This document shows, piece after piece, positions 27,011 through 36,049 of a stretch of DNA of 41,877 bases. The position numbers were made by a program, and so were the translations under genes. Under the pieces are notes generated by a model. The model saw only the letters and a list, made by a program, of their open reading frames with translations, had not been told where the DNA came from and ran no database searches. The DNA comes from Nocardioides jensenii JCM 1364 = NBRC 14755. GTDB taxonomy: Bacteria > Actinomycetota > Actinomycetes > Propionibacteriales > Nocardioidaceae. The stretch covers positions 1 to 41,877 of the forward strand of contig NZ_BCRJ01000044.1 in NCBI RefSeq assembly GCF_001552535.1, read 5' to 3'. The first letter of the stretch is position 1, and each line of letters opens with the position of its first letter.

Positions 27011-27020
27011 CAACAAGTCA
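26983..27020. promoter_or_regulatory. Perfect 14-bp inverted repeat, candidate operator
   Basis: The left arm TGACTTGTTGAGTG (26983-26996) and right arm CACTCAACAAGTCA (27007-27020) are exact reverse complements separated by 10 nt. The element is AT-richer than its surroundings and ends 26 bp before the lipase start codon. Its shape fits a dimeric repressor such as a TetR-type protein. No regulator gene is adjacent, so the repressor would be encoded elsewhere. A hairpin role in RNA is less likely, since the left arm lies upstream of the predicted transcription start. Confidence 0.65.
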
Positions 27021-27046
27021 ACGCTCGAAGTCCCGGAGGTGTCACC

Positions 27047-28237
27047 GTGTCGACTCCCGCCCAGCCCACCACGCCGAGCGCCCAGCCCGGCGTGCTCGAC
27101 GCGCTCGGGCTGCTGCCGACGTACGGCGACGAGATCGTGCTGCAGACCGTGCGTGACACGCACCGCGCCTGGGCGGGTCGGGTCTACGGCCTGCTCAACC
27201 GGGCCACCGGCAACCGCGCGCGAATCCCGCAGCTCGTGCACGACGGAATCGCCACGACGATCTACACCTCGATCGGGCTGGGGCTCTCCACCAGCTCGGT
27301 CGCGCTGCGTGCGGCCGGACACCAGGGCCTCGGCCCCCGGCTCGACGCCTCCCCACGTGGACGGTTCGTCCGTGCCGCGCTCAACGGTCTGGTCGGCGAC
27401 CGATTCGCCGACGAGGGCTCACCTCTGGCCATCGAGGTGTCCGTGCGTCGCAACGGTGTGGACGTGCCGCTCAGCACGGAGGCGTTGTCGACGGCGTTCC
27501 CCGGGGCGACGGGCCGCATCGCGGTCCTGCTCCACGGGCTCTCGGAGAACGAGTCCTTCTTCGACCTGCACCGCGAGGACGTCGGCACGACGTACGCCGA
27601 GACGTTGTCCGAGCTGGGCTGGACGACGGTGCTGGTCCGCTACAACACCGGCCGGCCGATCCGGGTCAACGGGGTCGAGGTGGCGGCGCTTCTGCGCGAC
27701 CTCGTGGCGGCGTGGCCGGTGGAGGCCGGCCGGATCGCGTTGGTGGGCCACTCCATGGGTGGCCTGGTCTCGCGCGCTGCCTGCGCGGTGGCCACCGAGG
27801 ACGACCGTCCTTGGACCGACCTGATCACCGATGTCGTCACCCTGGGCGCCCCGCACGCCGGCGCGCCACTCGCGGTCGCCGTCGGCCACGGCAGCCGGCT
27901 GCTGGCCCACCTGCCCGAGACCTCTGCCTTCGGGCGCATCCTCGACCACCGATCGGTCGGCATCGAAGATCTCGTCGACGGCCTCGGTCACGACGTACCG
28001 CCCCTGCCGGGCGTGCGCTACCGCCTGGTGGCGGCGACCCTCACCGCGTCCGCACGACACCCGGTCGGGCACCTGGTGGGCGACCTCCTGGTGCGGGTGC
28101 CCTCGGCGCACGGGCGGTCGCGGCGCCAGCCCGACCTGTTCCCGGACGCGGACGTGCTGCACGTGCCCGGGTCCGACCATTTCGGGCTGCTCAACCATCC
28201 CGACGTGCATGAGGCCATGAAACGGTGGCTGGCATGA
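27047..28237 (+). CDS. Alpha/beta hydrolase, putative lipase/esterase
   Basis: A 396-residue protein. An N-terminal helical region of about 140 residues precedes the hydrolase domain. Catalytic parts: oxyanion H163-G164 (AVLLHGLSENES), nucleophile S236 in GHSMG and a C-terminal histidine in GSDHFGLLNHPDVHE. The aspartate cannot be placed with confidence. PGAP-type or GPI-lipase-like hydrolases share the GHSMGG elbow. No signal peptide is visible, so it is probably cytoplasmic or membrane-associated. The GTG start follows GGAGGTGTCACC; an in-frame start at 26987 would fall inside the operator and is rejected. It overlaps the SRPBCC gene by 4 nt (ATGA). It is the intact paralogue of the preceding pseudoenzyme. 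The natural substrate is unknown. Confidence 0.84.
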   Translation: MSTPAQPTTPSAQPGVLDALGLLPTYGDEIVLQTVRDTHRAWAGRVYGLLNRATGNRARIPQLVHDGIATTIYTSIGLGLSTSSVALRAAGHQGLGPRLDASPRGRFVRAALNGLVGDRFADEGSPLAIEVSVRRNGVDVPLSTEALSTAFPGATGRIAVLLHGLSENESFFDLHREDVGTTYAETLSELGWTTVLVRYNTGRPIRVNGVEVAALLRDLVAAWPVEAGRIALVGHSMGGLVSRAACAVATEDDRPWTDLITDVVTLGAPHAGAPLAVAVGHGSRLLAHLPETSAFGRILDHRSVGIEDLVDGLGHDVPPLPGVRYRLVAATLTASARHPVGHLVGDLLVRVPSAHGRSRRQPDLFPDADVLHVPGSDHFGLLNHPDVHEAMKRWLA

Positions 28238-28695
28238 GCGCTGATCGTGAGCTCCGTGCGGAGACCACCATCGACGGGTCCCCCGAGCAGGTCTGGGCCG
28301 TGCTCTCCGACTTGTCCCGCATGCCCGAGCTGAGCCCCGAGACGCTGCGGATGGTGCCGCTGAAGAAGGGCGGGCTCCGGGTCGGTCAGTGGTATCTCGG
28401 GCTGAATCGCCGCAAGTACGTCGTCTGGCCGACGCGCAACGTGGTCGTCGATCTCGAGCCGGCGCGCAGGCTCAGCTGGGACACGACCTCCAGCGGGGCT
28501 CGCTGGATCTACGAGCTGGAGGCGGAGGGTGCGGGGACGCGGGTGGTGCACAGTCGTCCCGTGACGCGCCGGTTGACCCTGGTCAGCAGGGCCTTCGCGC
28601 CTCTCGCGCTCGGGGGCAGCGACGAGCACGCCGACGAGCTGGAGCAGGGCATGGCCGCCACACTCGCCCACCTGAAGTCGGCCGTCGAGCGCTGA
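28234..28695 (+). CDS. SRPBCC (START-like/polyketide cyclase) family protein
   Basis: A 153-residue helix-grip protein with a hydrophobic ligand pocket. It starts with the family pattern [20 protein letters not shown], then [12 protein letters not shown], and ends in a long helix ([21 protein letters not shown]). Such proteins bind lipids, sterols or aromatic molecules. Its ATG overlaps the lipase stop codon, so the two are made together; binding the lipase's substrate or product is a reasonable inference. It lies 86 bp before clpP1, which has its own promoter. Confidence 0.85.
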   Translation: MSADRELRAETTIDGSPEQVWAVLSDLSRMPELSPETLRMVPLKKGGLRVGQWYLGLNRRKYVVWPTRNVVVDLEPARRLSWDTTSSGARWIYELEAEGAGTRVVHSRPVTRRLTLVSRAFAPLALGGSDEHADELEQGMAATLAHLKSAVER

Positions 28696-28768
28696 GTCCG
28701 TTCCTCGTGTCGAATCTGCTGTGGGCGAACAGGGGTGTCAGACGCGTGGATGTGTCGCTCCCGGCGGC

Positions 28769-28774
28769 TAATGT
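28769..28774 (+). promoter_or_regulatory. -10 box, leaderless start of clpP1
   Basis: TAATGT followed by exactly 7 nt and the GTG start of clpP1. It supports this GTG over other upstream starts in the open frame. Confidence 0.6.
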
Positions 28775-28781
28775 CGCTCTC

Positions 28782-29441
28782 GTGAACCAGAACCAGAGCC
28801 AGACGAATGAGCCCCAGCGGTCCGCGGGTGTCGAAGCCAACGGCGGCGGCGCGTCCTACGGGCTGGATGACCACATCTACCAGCGGTTGCTGCGCGAGCG
28901 CATCGTGTTCCTCGGCTCCGAGGTGCGCGACCAGAACGCCAACGCGATCTGCGCCCAGCTGCTGCTGCTCTCGGCCGAGGACCCCGAGGCCGACATCTTC
29001 TTGCACATCAACAGTCCCGGCGGCTCCGTCGACGCCGGCATGGCCATCTACGACACGATGAACTACATCCCCAACGATGTGGCCACCGTGGGCATGGGCC
29101 TGGCCGCCTCGATGGGCCAGTTCCTGCTGTGCGCCGGCACGACGGGCAAGCGTTACGCCCTCCCGCACGCGCGCATCATGATGCACCAGCCCTCCGGAGG
29201 CATCGGCGGCTCCGCCTCCGACATCCGCATCCAGGCCCAGCAGAGCCTGCTGCTGAAGAAGCAGCTCGGCGAGCTGATCGCCCACCACACCGGCCGATCG
29301 GTCGAGGAGATCGAGCGCGACTCCGACCGTGACCGTTGGTTCACCCCGACCGAGGCCCTCGAGTACGGCCTCATCGACCAGGTGATCACCAACGCCCGTG
29401 AGACCACCGACCAAGGCCGCCCGGCCCACGGAAAGGCCTGA
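28782..29441 (+). CDS. clpP1: ATP-dependent Clp protease proteolytic subunit ClpP1
   Basis: A 219-residue serine peptidase subunit. Catalytic residues: S110 in [12 protein letters not shown]135 in IMMHQPSGG and an aspartate in [10 protein letters not shown]. The N-terminal 25 residues ([20 protein letters not shown]) are polar and of low complexity and are probably removed as a propeptide, as in other actinobacterial ClpP1. It assembles with ClpP2 into a mixed two-ring tetradecamer that works with ClpX or ClpC. The clpP2 ATG is 3 nt past the stop, and clpX follows after 89 nt. The open frame extends upstream over the SRPBCC gene, but the leaderless GTG is clearly indicated. Confidence 0.95.
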   Translation: MNQNQSQTNEPQRSAGVEANGGGASYGLDDHIYQRLLRERIVFLGSEVRDQNANAICAQLLLLSAEDPEADIFLHINSPGGSVDAGMAIYDTMNYIPNDVATVGMGLAASMGQFLLCAGTTGKRYALPHARIMMHQPSGGIGGSASDIRIQAQQSLLLKKQLGELIAHHTGRSVEEIERDSDRDRWFTPTEALEYGLIDQVITNARETTDQGRPAHGKA

Positions 29442-29444
29442 GCC

Positions 29445-30053
29445 ATGAACTACTACATCCCCCAGTGGGAAGAGCGCACCTCCTACGGCTTCCGCCGGAT
29501 CGACCCCTACGGCAAGCTCTTCGAAGACCGCATCATCTTCCTCGGTACGCCGATCAGCGACGACATCGCCAACGCGGTGATGGCCCAGCTGCTCTGCCTG
29601 GAGTCCATGGACCCCGACCGTGACATCTCCATCTACATCAACAGCCCCGGTGGCTCCTTCACCGCGCTGACCGCGATCTACGACACGATGCGGTTCATCA
29701 AGCCCGAGGTGCAGACCGTGTGCCTGGGTCAGGCCGCGTCGGCTGCCGCCGTGCTCCTCGCGGCCGGGGCCCCGGGCAAGCGTCTGGCCCTGCCCAACTC
29801 CCGCATCCTGATACACCAGCCCTACACCGAGGGCCAGGGCGGCCAGATCTCCGACCTGGAGATCCAGGCCAACGAGATCATCCGCATGCGCGAGATGCTG
29901 GAGAAGATGATCGCCGACCACAGCGGAAAGTCCGTCGAGGAGGTCAGCCGCGACATCGAGCGCGACAAGATCCTCACCGCCGACGCCGCCGTCGAATACG
30001 GCCTCGTCGACGCGATCCTCGAGTCCCGCAAGGCGCTCCCCGCGCTCGCATGA
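29445..30053 (+). CDS. clpP2: ATP-dependent Clp protease proteolytic subunit ClpP2
   Basis: A 202-residue ClpP paralogue. Catalytic residues: S99 in [12 protein letters not shown]124 in [10 protein letters not shown] and an aspartate in DIERDKILT. The N-terminus [28 protein letters not shown] is the actinobacterial ClpP2 signature. Both subunits of the mixed ClpP1P2 particle therefore keep a full triad. The short gap to clpP1 shows co-transcription. A hairpin follows before clpX, so clpX may be expressed partly on its own. Confidence 0.95.
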   Translation: MNYYIPQWEERTSYGFRRIDPYGKLFEDRIIFLGTPISDDIANAVMAQLLCLESMDPDRDISIYINSPGGSFTALTAIYDTMRFIKPEVQTVCLGQAASAAAVLLAAGAPGKRLALPNSRILIHQPYTEGQGGQISDLEIQANEIIRMREMLEKMIADHSGKSVEEVSRDIERDKILTADAAVEYGLVDAILESRKALPALA

Positions 30054-30064
30054 CCCCGAACGGA

Positions 30065-30100
30065 CCTCGTGTCCGGCAGCGCATGCGGCCGGACACGGGG
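30065..30100 (+). terminator. Hairpin between clpP2 and clpX
   Basis: A 13-bp stem (30065-30077 with 30088-30100, one G-T pair) with a 10-nt loop sits in the 89-bp gap between clpP2 and clpX. It could be a partial terminator, or it could stabilise the clpP1P2 mRNA 3' end. No T tract follows. Confidence 0.45.
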
Positions 30101-30142
30101 TACCGTCGAGAAGTTGATTTGGCTGAGGAAGGATGACCGCCC

Positions 30143-31426
30143 GTGGCACGCATTGGTGACGGAGGCGACCTGTTGAAGTGCTCTTTCTGCGGAAAGAGCC
30201 AGAAGCAGGTCAAGAAGTTGATCGCCGGACCGGGTGTCTACATCTGCGACGAGTGCATCGACCTCTGCAACGAGATCATCGAGGAGGAGCTCAGTGAGCG
30301 CTCCGAGGTGGGCCTCGAGGAGCTGCCGAAGCCGAAGGAGATCTTCGACTTCCTCAACTCCTACGTGATCGGCCAGGAGCACGCCAAGAAGTCGCTCGCG
30401 GTGGCGGTCTACAACCACTACAAGCGGGTCCAGGCCGGTGGCGCGGCCGACACCGGCAAGCACGCCAAGGACGAGGCCGTCGAGGTCGCCAAGTCCAACA
30501 TCTTGGTGATGGGCCCGACCGGCTGCGGCAAGACCTACCTGGCGCAGACCCTGGCCCGCATGCTCAACGTGCCGTTCGCGATCGCCGACGCCACCGCGCT
30601 CACCGAGGCGGGCTACGTCGGCGAGGACGTCGAGAACATCCTCCTCAAGCTGATCCAGGCCGCCGACTACGACGTCAAGAAGGCCGAGACCGGCATCATC
30701 TACATCGACGAGATCGACAAGGTGGCCCGCAAGTCGGAGAACCCCTCGATCACGCGCGACGTCTCCGGTGAGGGCGTGCAGCAGGCCCTGCTGAAGATCT
30801 TGGAGGGCACCTCGGCCTCGGTGCCGCCGCAGGGCGGGCGCAAGCACCCCCACCAGGAGTTCATCCAGATCGACACCACCAACATCCTGTTCATCGTGGG
30901 CGGTGCCTTCGCCGGGCTCGAGCACATCGTCGAGCAGCGCGTCGGCAAGAAGACTCTCGGCTTCACCGCCGACGTCCGCGGCCAGGCCGAGCGCGAGGCC
31001 GAGGACCTGATGGCCAAGGTGCGCCCCGAGGACCTCACCAAGTTCGGCCTGATCCCCGAGTTCATCGGTCGTCTGCCGTTGATCACCAGTGTCACCAAGC
31101 TCGACCGTGAGGCTCTGGTGCAGATCCTCACCGAGCCGAAGAACGCCCTGGTCAAGCAGTACCAGCGCCTCTTCGCCATCGACGGGGTCGAGCTCGAGTT
31201 CGACGACGAGGCCATCGCCGCCATCGCCGACCGCGCGATGGAGCGCGGCACCGGTGCCCGCGGGCTGCGCGCCATCATCGAAGAGGTCCTGCTGCACGTG
31301 ATGTACGACGTCCCGTCGCGCGGCGACATCGCGAAGGTCGTGGTGACCCGCGAGGTCGTCGAGGACAACGTCAACCCGACGCTGATCCCGCGTGAGGCCG
31401 AGCCCAAGAAGAAGAAGTCTGCCTGA
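30143..31426 (+). CDS. clpX: ATP-dependent Clp protease ATP-binding subunit ClpX
   Basis: A 427-residue AAA+ unfoldase that recognises substrates and feeds them to ClpP1P2. The zinc-binding domain has C13, C16, C35 and C38 (CSFC, then CDEC). Walker A is GPTGCGKT at 124-131 and Walker B is IIYIDEIDK. The ClpP-docking IGF-type loop corresponds to [10 protein letters not shown]. Arginine and sensor regions include IPEFIGRLP and [13 protein letters not shown]. The start is GTG; AAGGA lies about 11 nt upstream, and AAGGAT could also act as a -10 box at 8 nt, so the mode of initiation is unclear. Length is normal. The C-terminal tail is lysine-rich (EPKKKKSA). Confidence 0.96.
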   Translation: MARIGDGGDLLKCSFCGKSQKQVKKLIAGPGVYICDECIDLCNEIIEEELSERSEVGLEELPKPKEIFDFLNSYVIGQEHAKKSLAVAVYNHYKRVQAGGAADTGKHAKDEAVEVAKSNILVMGPTGCGKTYLAQTLARMLNVPFAIADATALTEAGYVGEDVENILLKLIQAADYDVKKAETGIIYIDEIDKVARKSENPSITRDVSGEGVQQALLKILEGTSASVPPQGGRKHPHQEFIQIDTTNILFIVGGAFAGLEHIVEQRVGKKTLGFTADVRGQAEREAEDLMAKVRPEDLTKFGLIPEFIGRLPLITSVTKLDREALVQILTEPKNALVKQYQRLFAIDGVELEFDDEAIAAIADRAMERGTGARGLRAIIEEVLLHVMYDVPSRGDIAKVVVTREVVEDNVNPTLIPREAEPKKKKSA

Positions 31427-31570
31427 TCCTGCTCGCCGACCCGGGCGTCCTGACCTGACTGGTCCGGGCGCCCGTAGTCCATTTGGATCATTTCTCCCGT
31501 CCGATGCGGCGAATCACGTCCGCGCCCGTGAGAATTGGGTGCAGTTGACAACCACCAGCCAGGGACGTGA

Positions 31571-32200
31571 ATGAGCTCCGAACACAAGAGGCCGCTTTTC
31601 GCCTTCGTCGTGATCGCGCTGGGCTGCGCCCTTTTCATGGGCTACACCTTCAGGGCCGAGGCCCTGATCGGTGTCGCCCGAGGCGACGTGTCCCCGCGTG
31701 ACCTCGCCTCGCAGGTGATCTCCGCCGGCGCTGTCCTGCTCGATGGCGACGACGCGCCGGCCGGCCGAAGCCCCGGCACGTCCGCACCGGTCGCCACCGC
31801 CCCGCAGCGGGCCCAGAGCACCGAACGCAGCGGTCCCTCGGAGACCAGGACGGCCCGGCCGGTCGCGCGGGCGCCGTACCTGGCCAGGTCGAAGGCCTCC
31901 TCAGTGGGGACGACCCCCACGAAGGGGACGCGAGCGAGGGCCGCCGCAACGGCGGGGGCACCGACCGCACTTCGCCGGGCGAGAATGCTCCGCGCAGGCA
32001 CGTGGGACCACCACGCCTCGGCCCGGGCCGACCAGCAGAACCGGCACCACTCATCCGACCGGGGCCGGGCCCACCGACGCGGTGAGGGCACGGGGCACCG
32101 CACGGGACTCTCGAGCAGTCGCGGGCACCGCACGGGCTCTGCCCACGGGCACTCGGGTCACCGTGGTGGCGCCCACCACCGCGGCCACCACCGTCGCTGA
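31571..32200 (+). CDS. Small membrane-anchored or secreted protein with His/Arg-rich tail
   Basis: A 209-residue protein of no family I recognise. Residues about 8-25 (LFAFVVIALGCALFMGYTF) form a signal anchor. The next 40 residues are ordinary (GVARGDVSPRDLASQVISAG). The rest is low complexity, Pro/Ala/Thr/Arg-rich, and the final 63 residues contain 14 histidines (for example RGGAHHRGHHRR). G/C at third codon positions stays high throughout, so the tail is genuinely coding. A metal-binding or surface-charge role is possible, but unproven. The start ATG follows AGGGACGTGA. TTGACA at 31545-31550 may be a -35 element but has no good -10 partner. The stop codon lies inside a large hairpin. Confidence 0.65.
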   Translation: MSSEHKRPLFAFVVIALGCALFMGYTFRAEALIGVARGDVSPRDLASQVISAGAVLLDGDDAPAGRSPGTSAPVATAPQRAQSTERSGPSETRTARPVARAPYLARSKASSVGTTPTKGTRARAAATAGAPTALRRARMLRAGTWDHHASARADQQNRHHSSDRGRAHRRGEGTGHRTGLSSSRGHRTGSAHGHSGHRGGAHHRGHHRR

Positions 32201-32237
32201 CCTGTCGTGAGTTCGACGAACTCACGACAGGTCAGCG
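32195..32237. terminator. Long palindrome, bidirectional terminator, with a third repeat arm
   Basis: A perfect palindrome of two 21-nt arms around a single central base (32216). It spans the stop codon of the His-rich protein gene and lies 20 bp from the convergent valS stop. A further partial copy of the right arm (AACTCACGACGGGTC) follows within 32240-32256, so alternative pairings are possible. Strong in both directions. Confidence 0.75.
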
Positions 32238-32256
32238 CTAACTCACGACGGGTCGA

Positions 32257-34893
32257 CTACTCGGCGGGGGGAACCAGAGTGGCGTCGACGGTCAGCTCGG
32301 TCGCATCCGCCACCGGCGTCAGCACGAACTCGCCGGTGATCTTGCCGACCTTCATCAGATCGTCCTGGGCAGCGGCGATGGCGTCCAGGGCGACCTGCGC
32401 ACCGGTGAACTCCACACGCGACACCTCGGTGCGCTGGGTGACCTTGGCCTGCGACTTGGCGCCACGGATGCCGGTCAGCGCCGCCGCCACGTGGGTGAGC
32501 ATGCTGCCCTGGGCGGCCGCCGCCGAACCGAGCTCGGTGGCGGTCGGCCACGAGGCGCGGTGCACCGAGCCCTCCTGCCACCACGACCAGGCCTCGTCGG
32601 TCACGTAGGGCAGGAACGGAGCCAACAGGCGCAGCTGCACGTGCAGGGCGCCGGCCAGGGTGGCCTTCGCGGATTCCGTCGGGGAGCCGCCGTCCTCGGC
32701 GTAGGCGCGTTCCTTGACCAGCTCGAGGTAGTCGTCGCAGAACTCCCAGAAGAACTTCTCGACGGTCTCGAGGGCGGTGGTGTAGTCGTAGGCCTCGAAC
32801 GCCTCGGTGGTGGCGGTGATCACGTTGGCCAGGCGCCCCATCAGCGCACAGTCGACCGGGGCCGAGATCGCGGCCGGGTTCAGCTCGGTGGCGCCGACGC
32901 TGCCGAGCACGAACTTCGACGCGTTGAGCACCTTCATCGCCAGGCGCCGACCGACCTTCATCTGGGTCTCGTCGAACGGCGAGTCCAGCCCCGGGCGGGC
33001 CATCGCGGCACGCCAGCGCACGGCGTCGGCGCCGAACTTGTCGAGGATCTCGGTCGGCACGACCACGTTGCCCTTGGACTTCGACATCTTCTTGCGGTCG
33101 GGGTCCATGATGAAGCCGGAGATCATCGCGTGCGACCACGGCACCGTGTGGTTCTCGTGGTGGGAGCGCACGACCCGGGAGAACAACCAGGTGCGGATGA
33201 TGTCGTGGGCCTGGGTGCACAGGTCCATCGGGAAGACCCGCTGGAACAGGTCGTCATCGGACTCCCAGCCGCCCGCGAGCTGCGGGGTCAGCGAGGAGGT
33301 GGCCCAGGTGTCCATCACGTCGGGGTCGCCGATGAAACCGCCGGCCTGCCCGCGCTGCGCCTCGTCGTAGCCCTGTGGTGCGTCCGTCGACGGGTCGACC
33401 GGCAGCTGGGCCTCGGTGGGCAGCAGCGGGTGGTCGTAGTCGGGCTCACCGTCGGTGTCGAGCGGATACCAGACCGGGAACGGGATGCCGAAGAAGCGCT
33501 GGCGCGAGATCAGCCAGTCGCCGTTGAGCCCGCCGACCCAGTTGTCGTAGCGGTGCTTCATGTGGGCCGGGATCCAGGTGATCGCGTTGCCGTCCTCGAC
33601 CAGCTCGTCACGCAGCTCCGCGTCGCGGCCTCCGTTGCGGAGGTACCACTGGCGGGTGGCCACGATCTCGAGGGGCTTGTCGCCCTTCTCGTAGAAGTTC
33701 GTCATCCGCTGGGTCGGCTTCGGGTCGCCGTCCAGGTCGCCGGACTCCCTGAGCCTGGCGACGACCGCCTCGCGTGCGCTGAACGCCGTCTTGCCCTTGA
33801 GGTCCTCGTAGGCCGCCGACGCCTGCTCGGATGCCAGCCATTCGGGGGTGTCGCGCAGGAACCGGCCGTCGCGACCGATGACGGTGCGCACCGGCAGCTG
33901 CAGCTCGCGCCACCACTGGACGTCGGTCAGGTCACCGAACGTGCAGCACATCGCGATGCCGGCGCCCTTGTCGGGCTCGGCGGCCGGGTGGGCCAGCACC
34001 GGGATCTCGACGCCGAAGACCGGCGAGGTGACGGTGGTGCCGAACAGGTCGGCGTACCGCTCGTCGTCGGGGTGCGCGATCAAGGCAACCACCGACGGGA
34101 TCAGCTCGGGACGCGTGGTCTCGATGAACAGGGGCTCGTCGGTGGTCGAGCCTGCCGAGACCTTGTGGAAGGCGACCCGGTGGTAGGCGCCGGCGTACTC
34201 CCTGGCCTCGAGCTCGGCCTGGGCCACGGCGGTCTGGAACGTGACGTCCCACAGGGTGGGGGCCTCCTGCAGGTAGGCCTCGCCGCGGGCGAAGTTGCGC
34301 AGGAACGCGGTCTGGCTCACCGTCTGGGCCTTGGGGCCGATCGTGGTGTAGTCCTGCGACCAGTCGACCGAGATGCCGACGCGACGCCACAGCGCCTCGA
34401 AGGCCTTCTCGTCCTCGACGACGAGTTGCTCGCAGAGCTCGACGAAGTTCGGCCGGCTGATCGGCACCTGCTTCTTGGGGTCAGGCTTGGTGGGTGGCGT
34501 GAAGTCGGCGTCGTAGGGCAGCGACGGGTCGCAGCGCACGCCGAAGTAGTTCTGCACGCGCCGCTCGGTCGGCAGGCCGTTGTCGTCCCAGCCCATCGGG
34601 TAGAACACGGTCTTGCCCTGCATGCGCTGGTAGCGCGCGATCAGGTCGGGGTGGGTGTAGGAGAACACGTGGCCGACGTGCAGTGAGCCGGACACCGTCG
34701 GCGGGGGAGTGTCGATGGAGTAGACGTTCTCCCGGGGCTGGGTGCGGTCGAAGGCGTAGACGTCGCCGGCCTTCCACAGCTGTGACCACTTCTCCTCGAG
34801 ACCCTCGAGCGCGGGCTTGTCCGGTACGACGACGGCGCGCGCGTCGGCGGGCGTCGTCTCGGACAGGTCGGCGGTGTTCGGAGTCTCAGTCAT
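32257..34893 (-). CDS. valS: Valyl-tRNA synthetase
   Basis: An 878-residue class I synthetase for tRNA-Val. The HIGH-like motif is in [19 protein letters not shown], followed by [18 protein letters not shown]. The KMSKS loop is [13 protein letters not shown]. The editing (CP1) domain lies between ([19 protein letters not shown]) and a C-terminal anticodon-binding domain follows. It is shorter than the E. coli enzyme (951 aa) and matches the actinobacterial length. The open frame continues upstream, but TAACAT lies 7 nt before this ATG and homology begins after a short Thr-rich leader. Convergent with the His-rich protein gene and divergent from a GNAT gene. Confidence 0.95.
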   Translation of the reverse strand: MTETPNTADLSETTPADARAVVVPDKPALEGLEEKWSQLWKAGDVYAFDRTQPRENVYSIDTPPPTVSGSLHVGHVFSYTHPDLIARYQRMQGKTVFYPMGWDDNGLPTERRVQNYFGVRCDPSLPYDADFTPPTKPDPKKQVPISRPNFVELCEQLVVEDEKAFEALWRRVGISVDWSQDYTTIGPKAQTVSQTAFLRNFARGEAYLQEAPTLWDVTFQTAVAQAELEAREYAGAYHRVAFHKVSAGSTTDEPLFIETTRPELIPSVVALIAHPDDERYADLFGTTVTSPVFGVEIPVLAHPAAEPDKGAGIAMCCTFGDLTDVQWWRELQLPVRTVIGRDGRFLRDTPEWLASEQASAAYEDLKGKTAFSAREAVVARLRESGDLDGDPKPTQRMTNFYEKGDKPLEIVATRQWYLRNGGRDAELRDELVEDGNAITWIPAHMKHRYDNWVGGLNGDWLISRQRFFGIPFPVWYPLDTDGEPDYDHPLLPTEAQLPVDPSTDAPQGYDEAQRGQAGGFIGDPDVMDTWATSSLTPQLAGGWESDDDLFQRVFPMDLCTQAHDIIRTWLFSRVVRSHHENHTVPWSHAMISGFIMDPDRKKMSKSKGNVVVPTEILDKFGADAVRWRAAMARPGLDSPFDETQMKVGRRLAMKVLNASKFVLGSVGATELNPAAISAPVDCALMGRLANVITATTEAFEAYDYTTALETVEKFFWEFCDDYLELVKERAYAEDGGSPTESAKATLAGALHVQLRLLAPFLPYVTDEAWSWWQEGSVHRASWPTATELGSAAAAQGSMLTHVAAALTGIRGAKSQAKVTQRTEVSRVEFTGAQVALDAIAAAQDDLMKVGKITGEFVLTPVADATELTVDATLVPPAE

Positions 34894-34900
34894 GGGCGGA

Positions 34901-34906
34901 ATGTTA
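34901..34906 (-). promoter_or_regulatory. -10 box, leaderless start of valS
   Basis: TAACAT on the minus strand followed by 7 nt and the ATG. With no leader, a T-box control element can be excluded for this gene. Confidence 0.6.
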
Positions 34907-35004
34907 CGTGTGAGAACCGATGGGTCGCGAACCAGTTCCGATCCGTGACGCGGAGGCCGCGAGGCCGTCCGGAAAATCCGGTTTCGCGAGGAGGTCGGCG
35001 CCAC

Positions 35005-35010
35005 TAGCGT
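35005..35010 (+). promoter_or_regulatory. -10 box before GNAT gene
   Basis: TAGCGT lies 6 nt before the ATG. The 98-bp stretch between this box and the divergent valS box holds no other feature that I can support. Confidence 0.5.
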
Positions 35011-35016
35011 TCGGTC

Positions 35017-35925
35017 ATGAGCGCTGCCGTGACCCTGGAGATGTTCACCGATCCTCGGCCCTTCCTGGCCGCGGCCGGCGAGCACCTGGCTGCCGATCCG
35101 GTGACCGGCACCGTGATCGCCACCGTGAGCGAGCAGATGGTGCGTTCCCTCGAGGCCGGCGACCCGCCCGCGCAGCTTCCCTACGAGATGTGGTGGGCGG
35201 TGATCCGTGATGCCTCCGGCGCAGTCGTGGGAGAGGCGATGCGTACGGCGCCGTTCGCGCCCTACCCGTTGTTCGTGCTCGCGATGCCCGAGATCGCGGC
35301 TCGCGAGCTGGCCCGGATCCTGCACAGCCGCGGCGAGGAGGTCGGTGGCGTCAACGGTGCCCTACCGGCTGCGTGGCAGGTCGCCGACGAGCTGGCGGCT
35401 CTCACTGGTGGGACGGCCAGGGTGTGGGAGCACACCCGGCTCTTCGAGCTCGGCGACCTGGTCGAGCCGGAGCGTCCGACCGGCTCGCTCCGCGCGGCCC
35501 GGATCGTTGAGGGCCCACTGGCGTTGGACTGGTTCCGTGACTTCCACACCGAGGCCGACAAGCAGGCAGGCAGAGAGCCGGATCCCTCGCTCGCCGAGCA
35601 CGTCGGCATCGATGACGTGCTGGTGCGCATCGAGGAGGGCCGGATCTGGTTCTGGGTCGACGAGAACGACCGTCCCGTGCACCTGACCGGTGCCAGCGCC
35701 CCGTCGTACGGCGTGGCGAGGATCGGCCCGGTCTACACGCCGCCGGAACAACGCGGTCGCGGCTACGCCAGTGCCGCGGTGGCCGCGGTGTCCCGCCGGA
35801 TTCTCGACGACGGGGTGCGGGCCTGCCTGTTCACCGACCAGGCCAACCCGGTCTCCAACGCGATCTACCAGCGGCTCGGGTACCGACCGGTGGTCGACAT
35901 GGGGAACCTGCACGTCCGGGGCTGA
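35017..35925 (+). CDS. GNAT-family N-acetyltransferase
   Basis: A 302-residue protein whose C-terminal half is a GNAT domain. The acetyl-CoA site is [22 protein letters not shown] (matching the Q/RxxGxG/A pattern), followed by [21 protein letters not shown]. The N-terminal half (about 150 residues) resembles a degenerate second GNAT-like fold ([20 protein letters not shown]) and may bind substrate. The acceptor is unknown. The ATG is 6 nt after TAGCGT. Divergent from valS. Confidence 0.85.
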   Translation: MSAAVTLEMFTDPRPFLAAAGEHLAADPVTGTVIATVSEQMVRSLEAGDPPAQLPYEMWWAVIRDASGAVVGEAMRTAPFAPYPLFVLAMPEIAARELARILHSRGEEVGGVNGALPAAWQVADELAALTGGTARVWEHTRLFELGDLVEPERPTGSLRAARIVEGPLALDWFRDFHTEADKQAGREPDPSLAEHVGIDDVLVRIEEGRIWFWVDENDRPVHLTGASAPSYGVARIGPVYTPPEQRGRGYASAAVAAVSRRILDDGVRACLFTDQANPVSNAIYQRLGYRPVVDMGNLHVRG

Positions 35926-36033
35926 GACCCGAGCCCTCACCGGCCGCCGTCGCGGCTCCACGGGCGGATGCAGGTTGCCCGGCGTCGTGATCAGCGACCG
36001 GGCGCAGATGATCTGGGCGCGACCACCCGGCAC

Positions 36034-36039
36034 TAGACT
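36034..36039 (+). promoter_or_regulatory. Possible -10 box before folC
   Basis: TAGACT lies 10 nt before the folC ATG, which would give a leader of about 3 nt. Weaker than the 7-nt cases. Confidence 0.35.
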
Positions 36040-36049
36040 CGGGGACGCC

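Noticed and set aside
28700..28768. ClgR-type operator upstream of clpP1
   Set aside because: GGCGAAC occurs near 28728, which resembles half of the motif I remember, but a matching opposite half-site at the right distance is not present.
31427..31570. Terminator after clpX
   Set aside because: CGGGCG and CGCCCG words near 31442-31475 can pair only with a large internal mismatch, so I do not call a hairpin. TTGACA at 31545 lacks a partner -10.
32491..34686. 731-codon plus-strand frame opposite valS
   Set aside because: Antisense shadow of valS, with Gly/Val/Arg/His-rich composition and no domain.
34894..35016. T-box or other leader riboswitch for valS
   Set aside because: The valS -10 box lies 7 nt before its ATG, leaving no leader in which such an element could sit.
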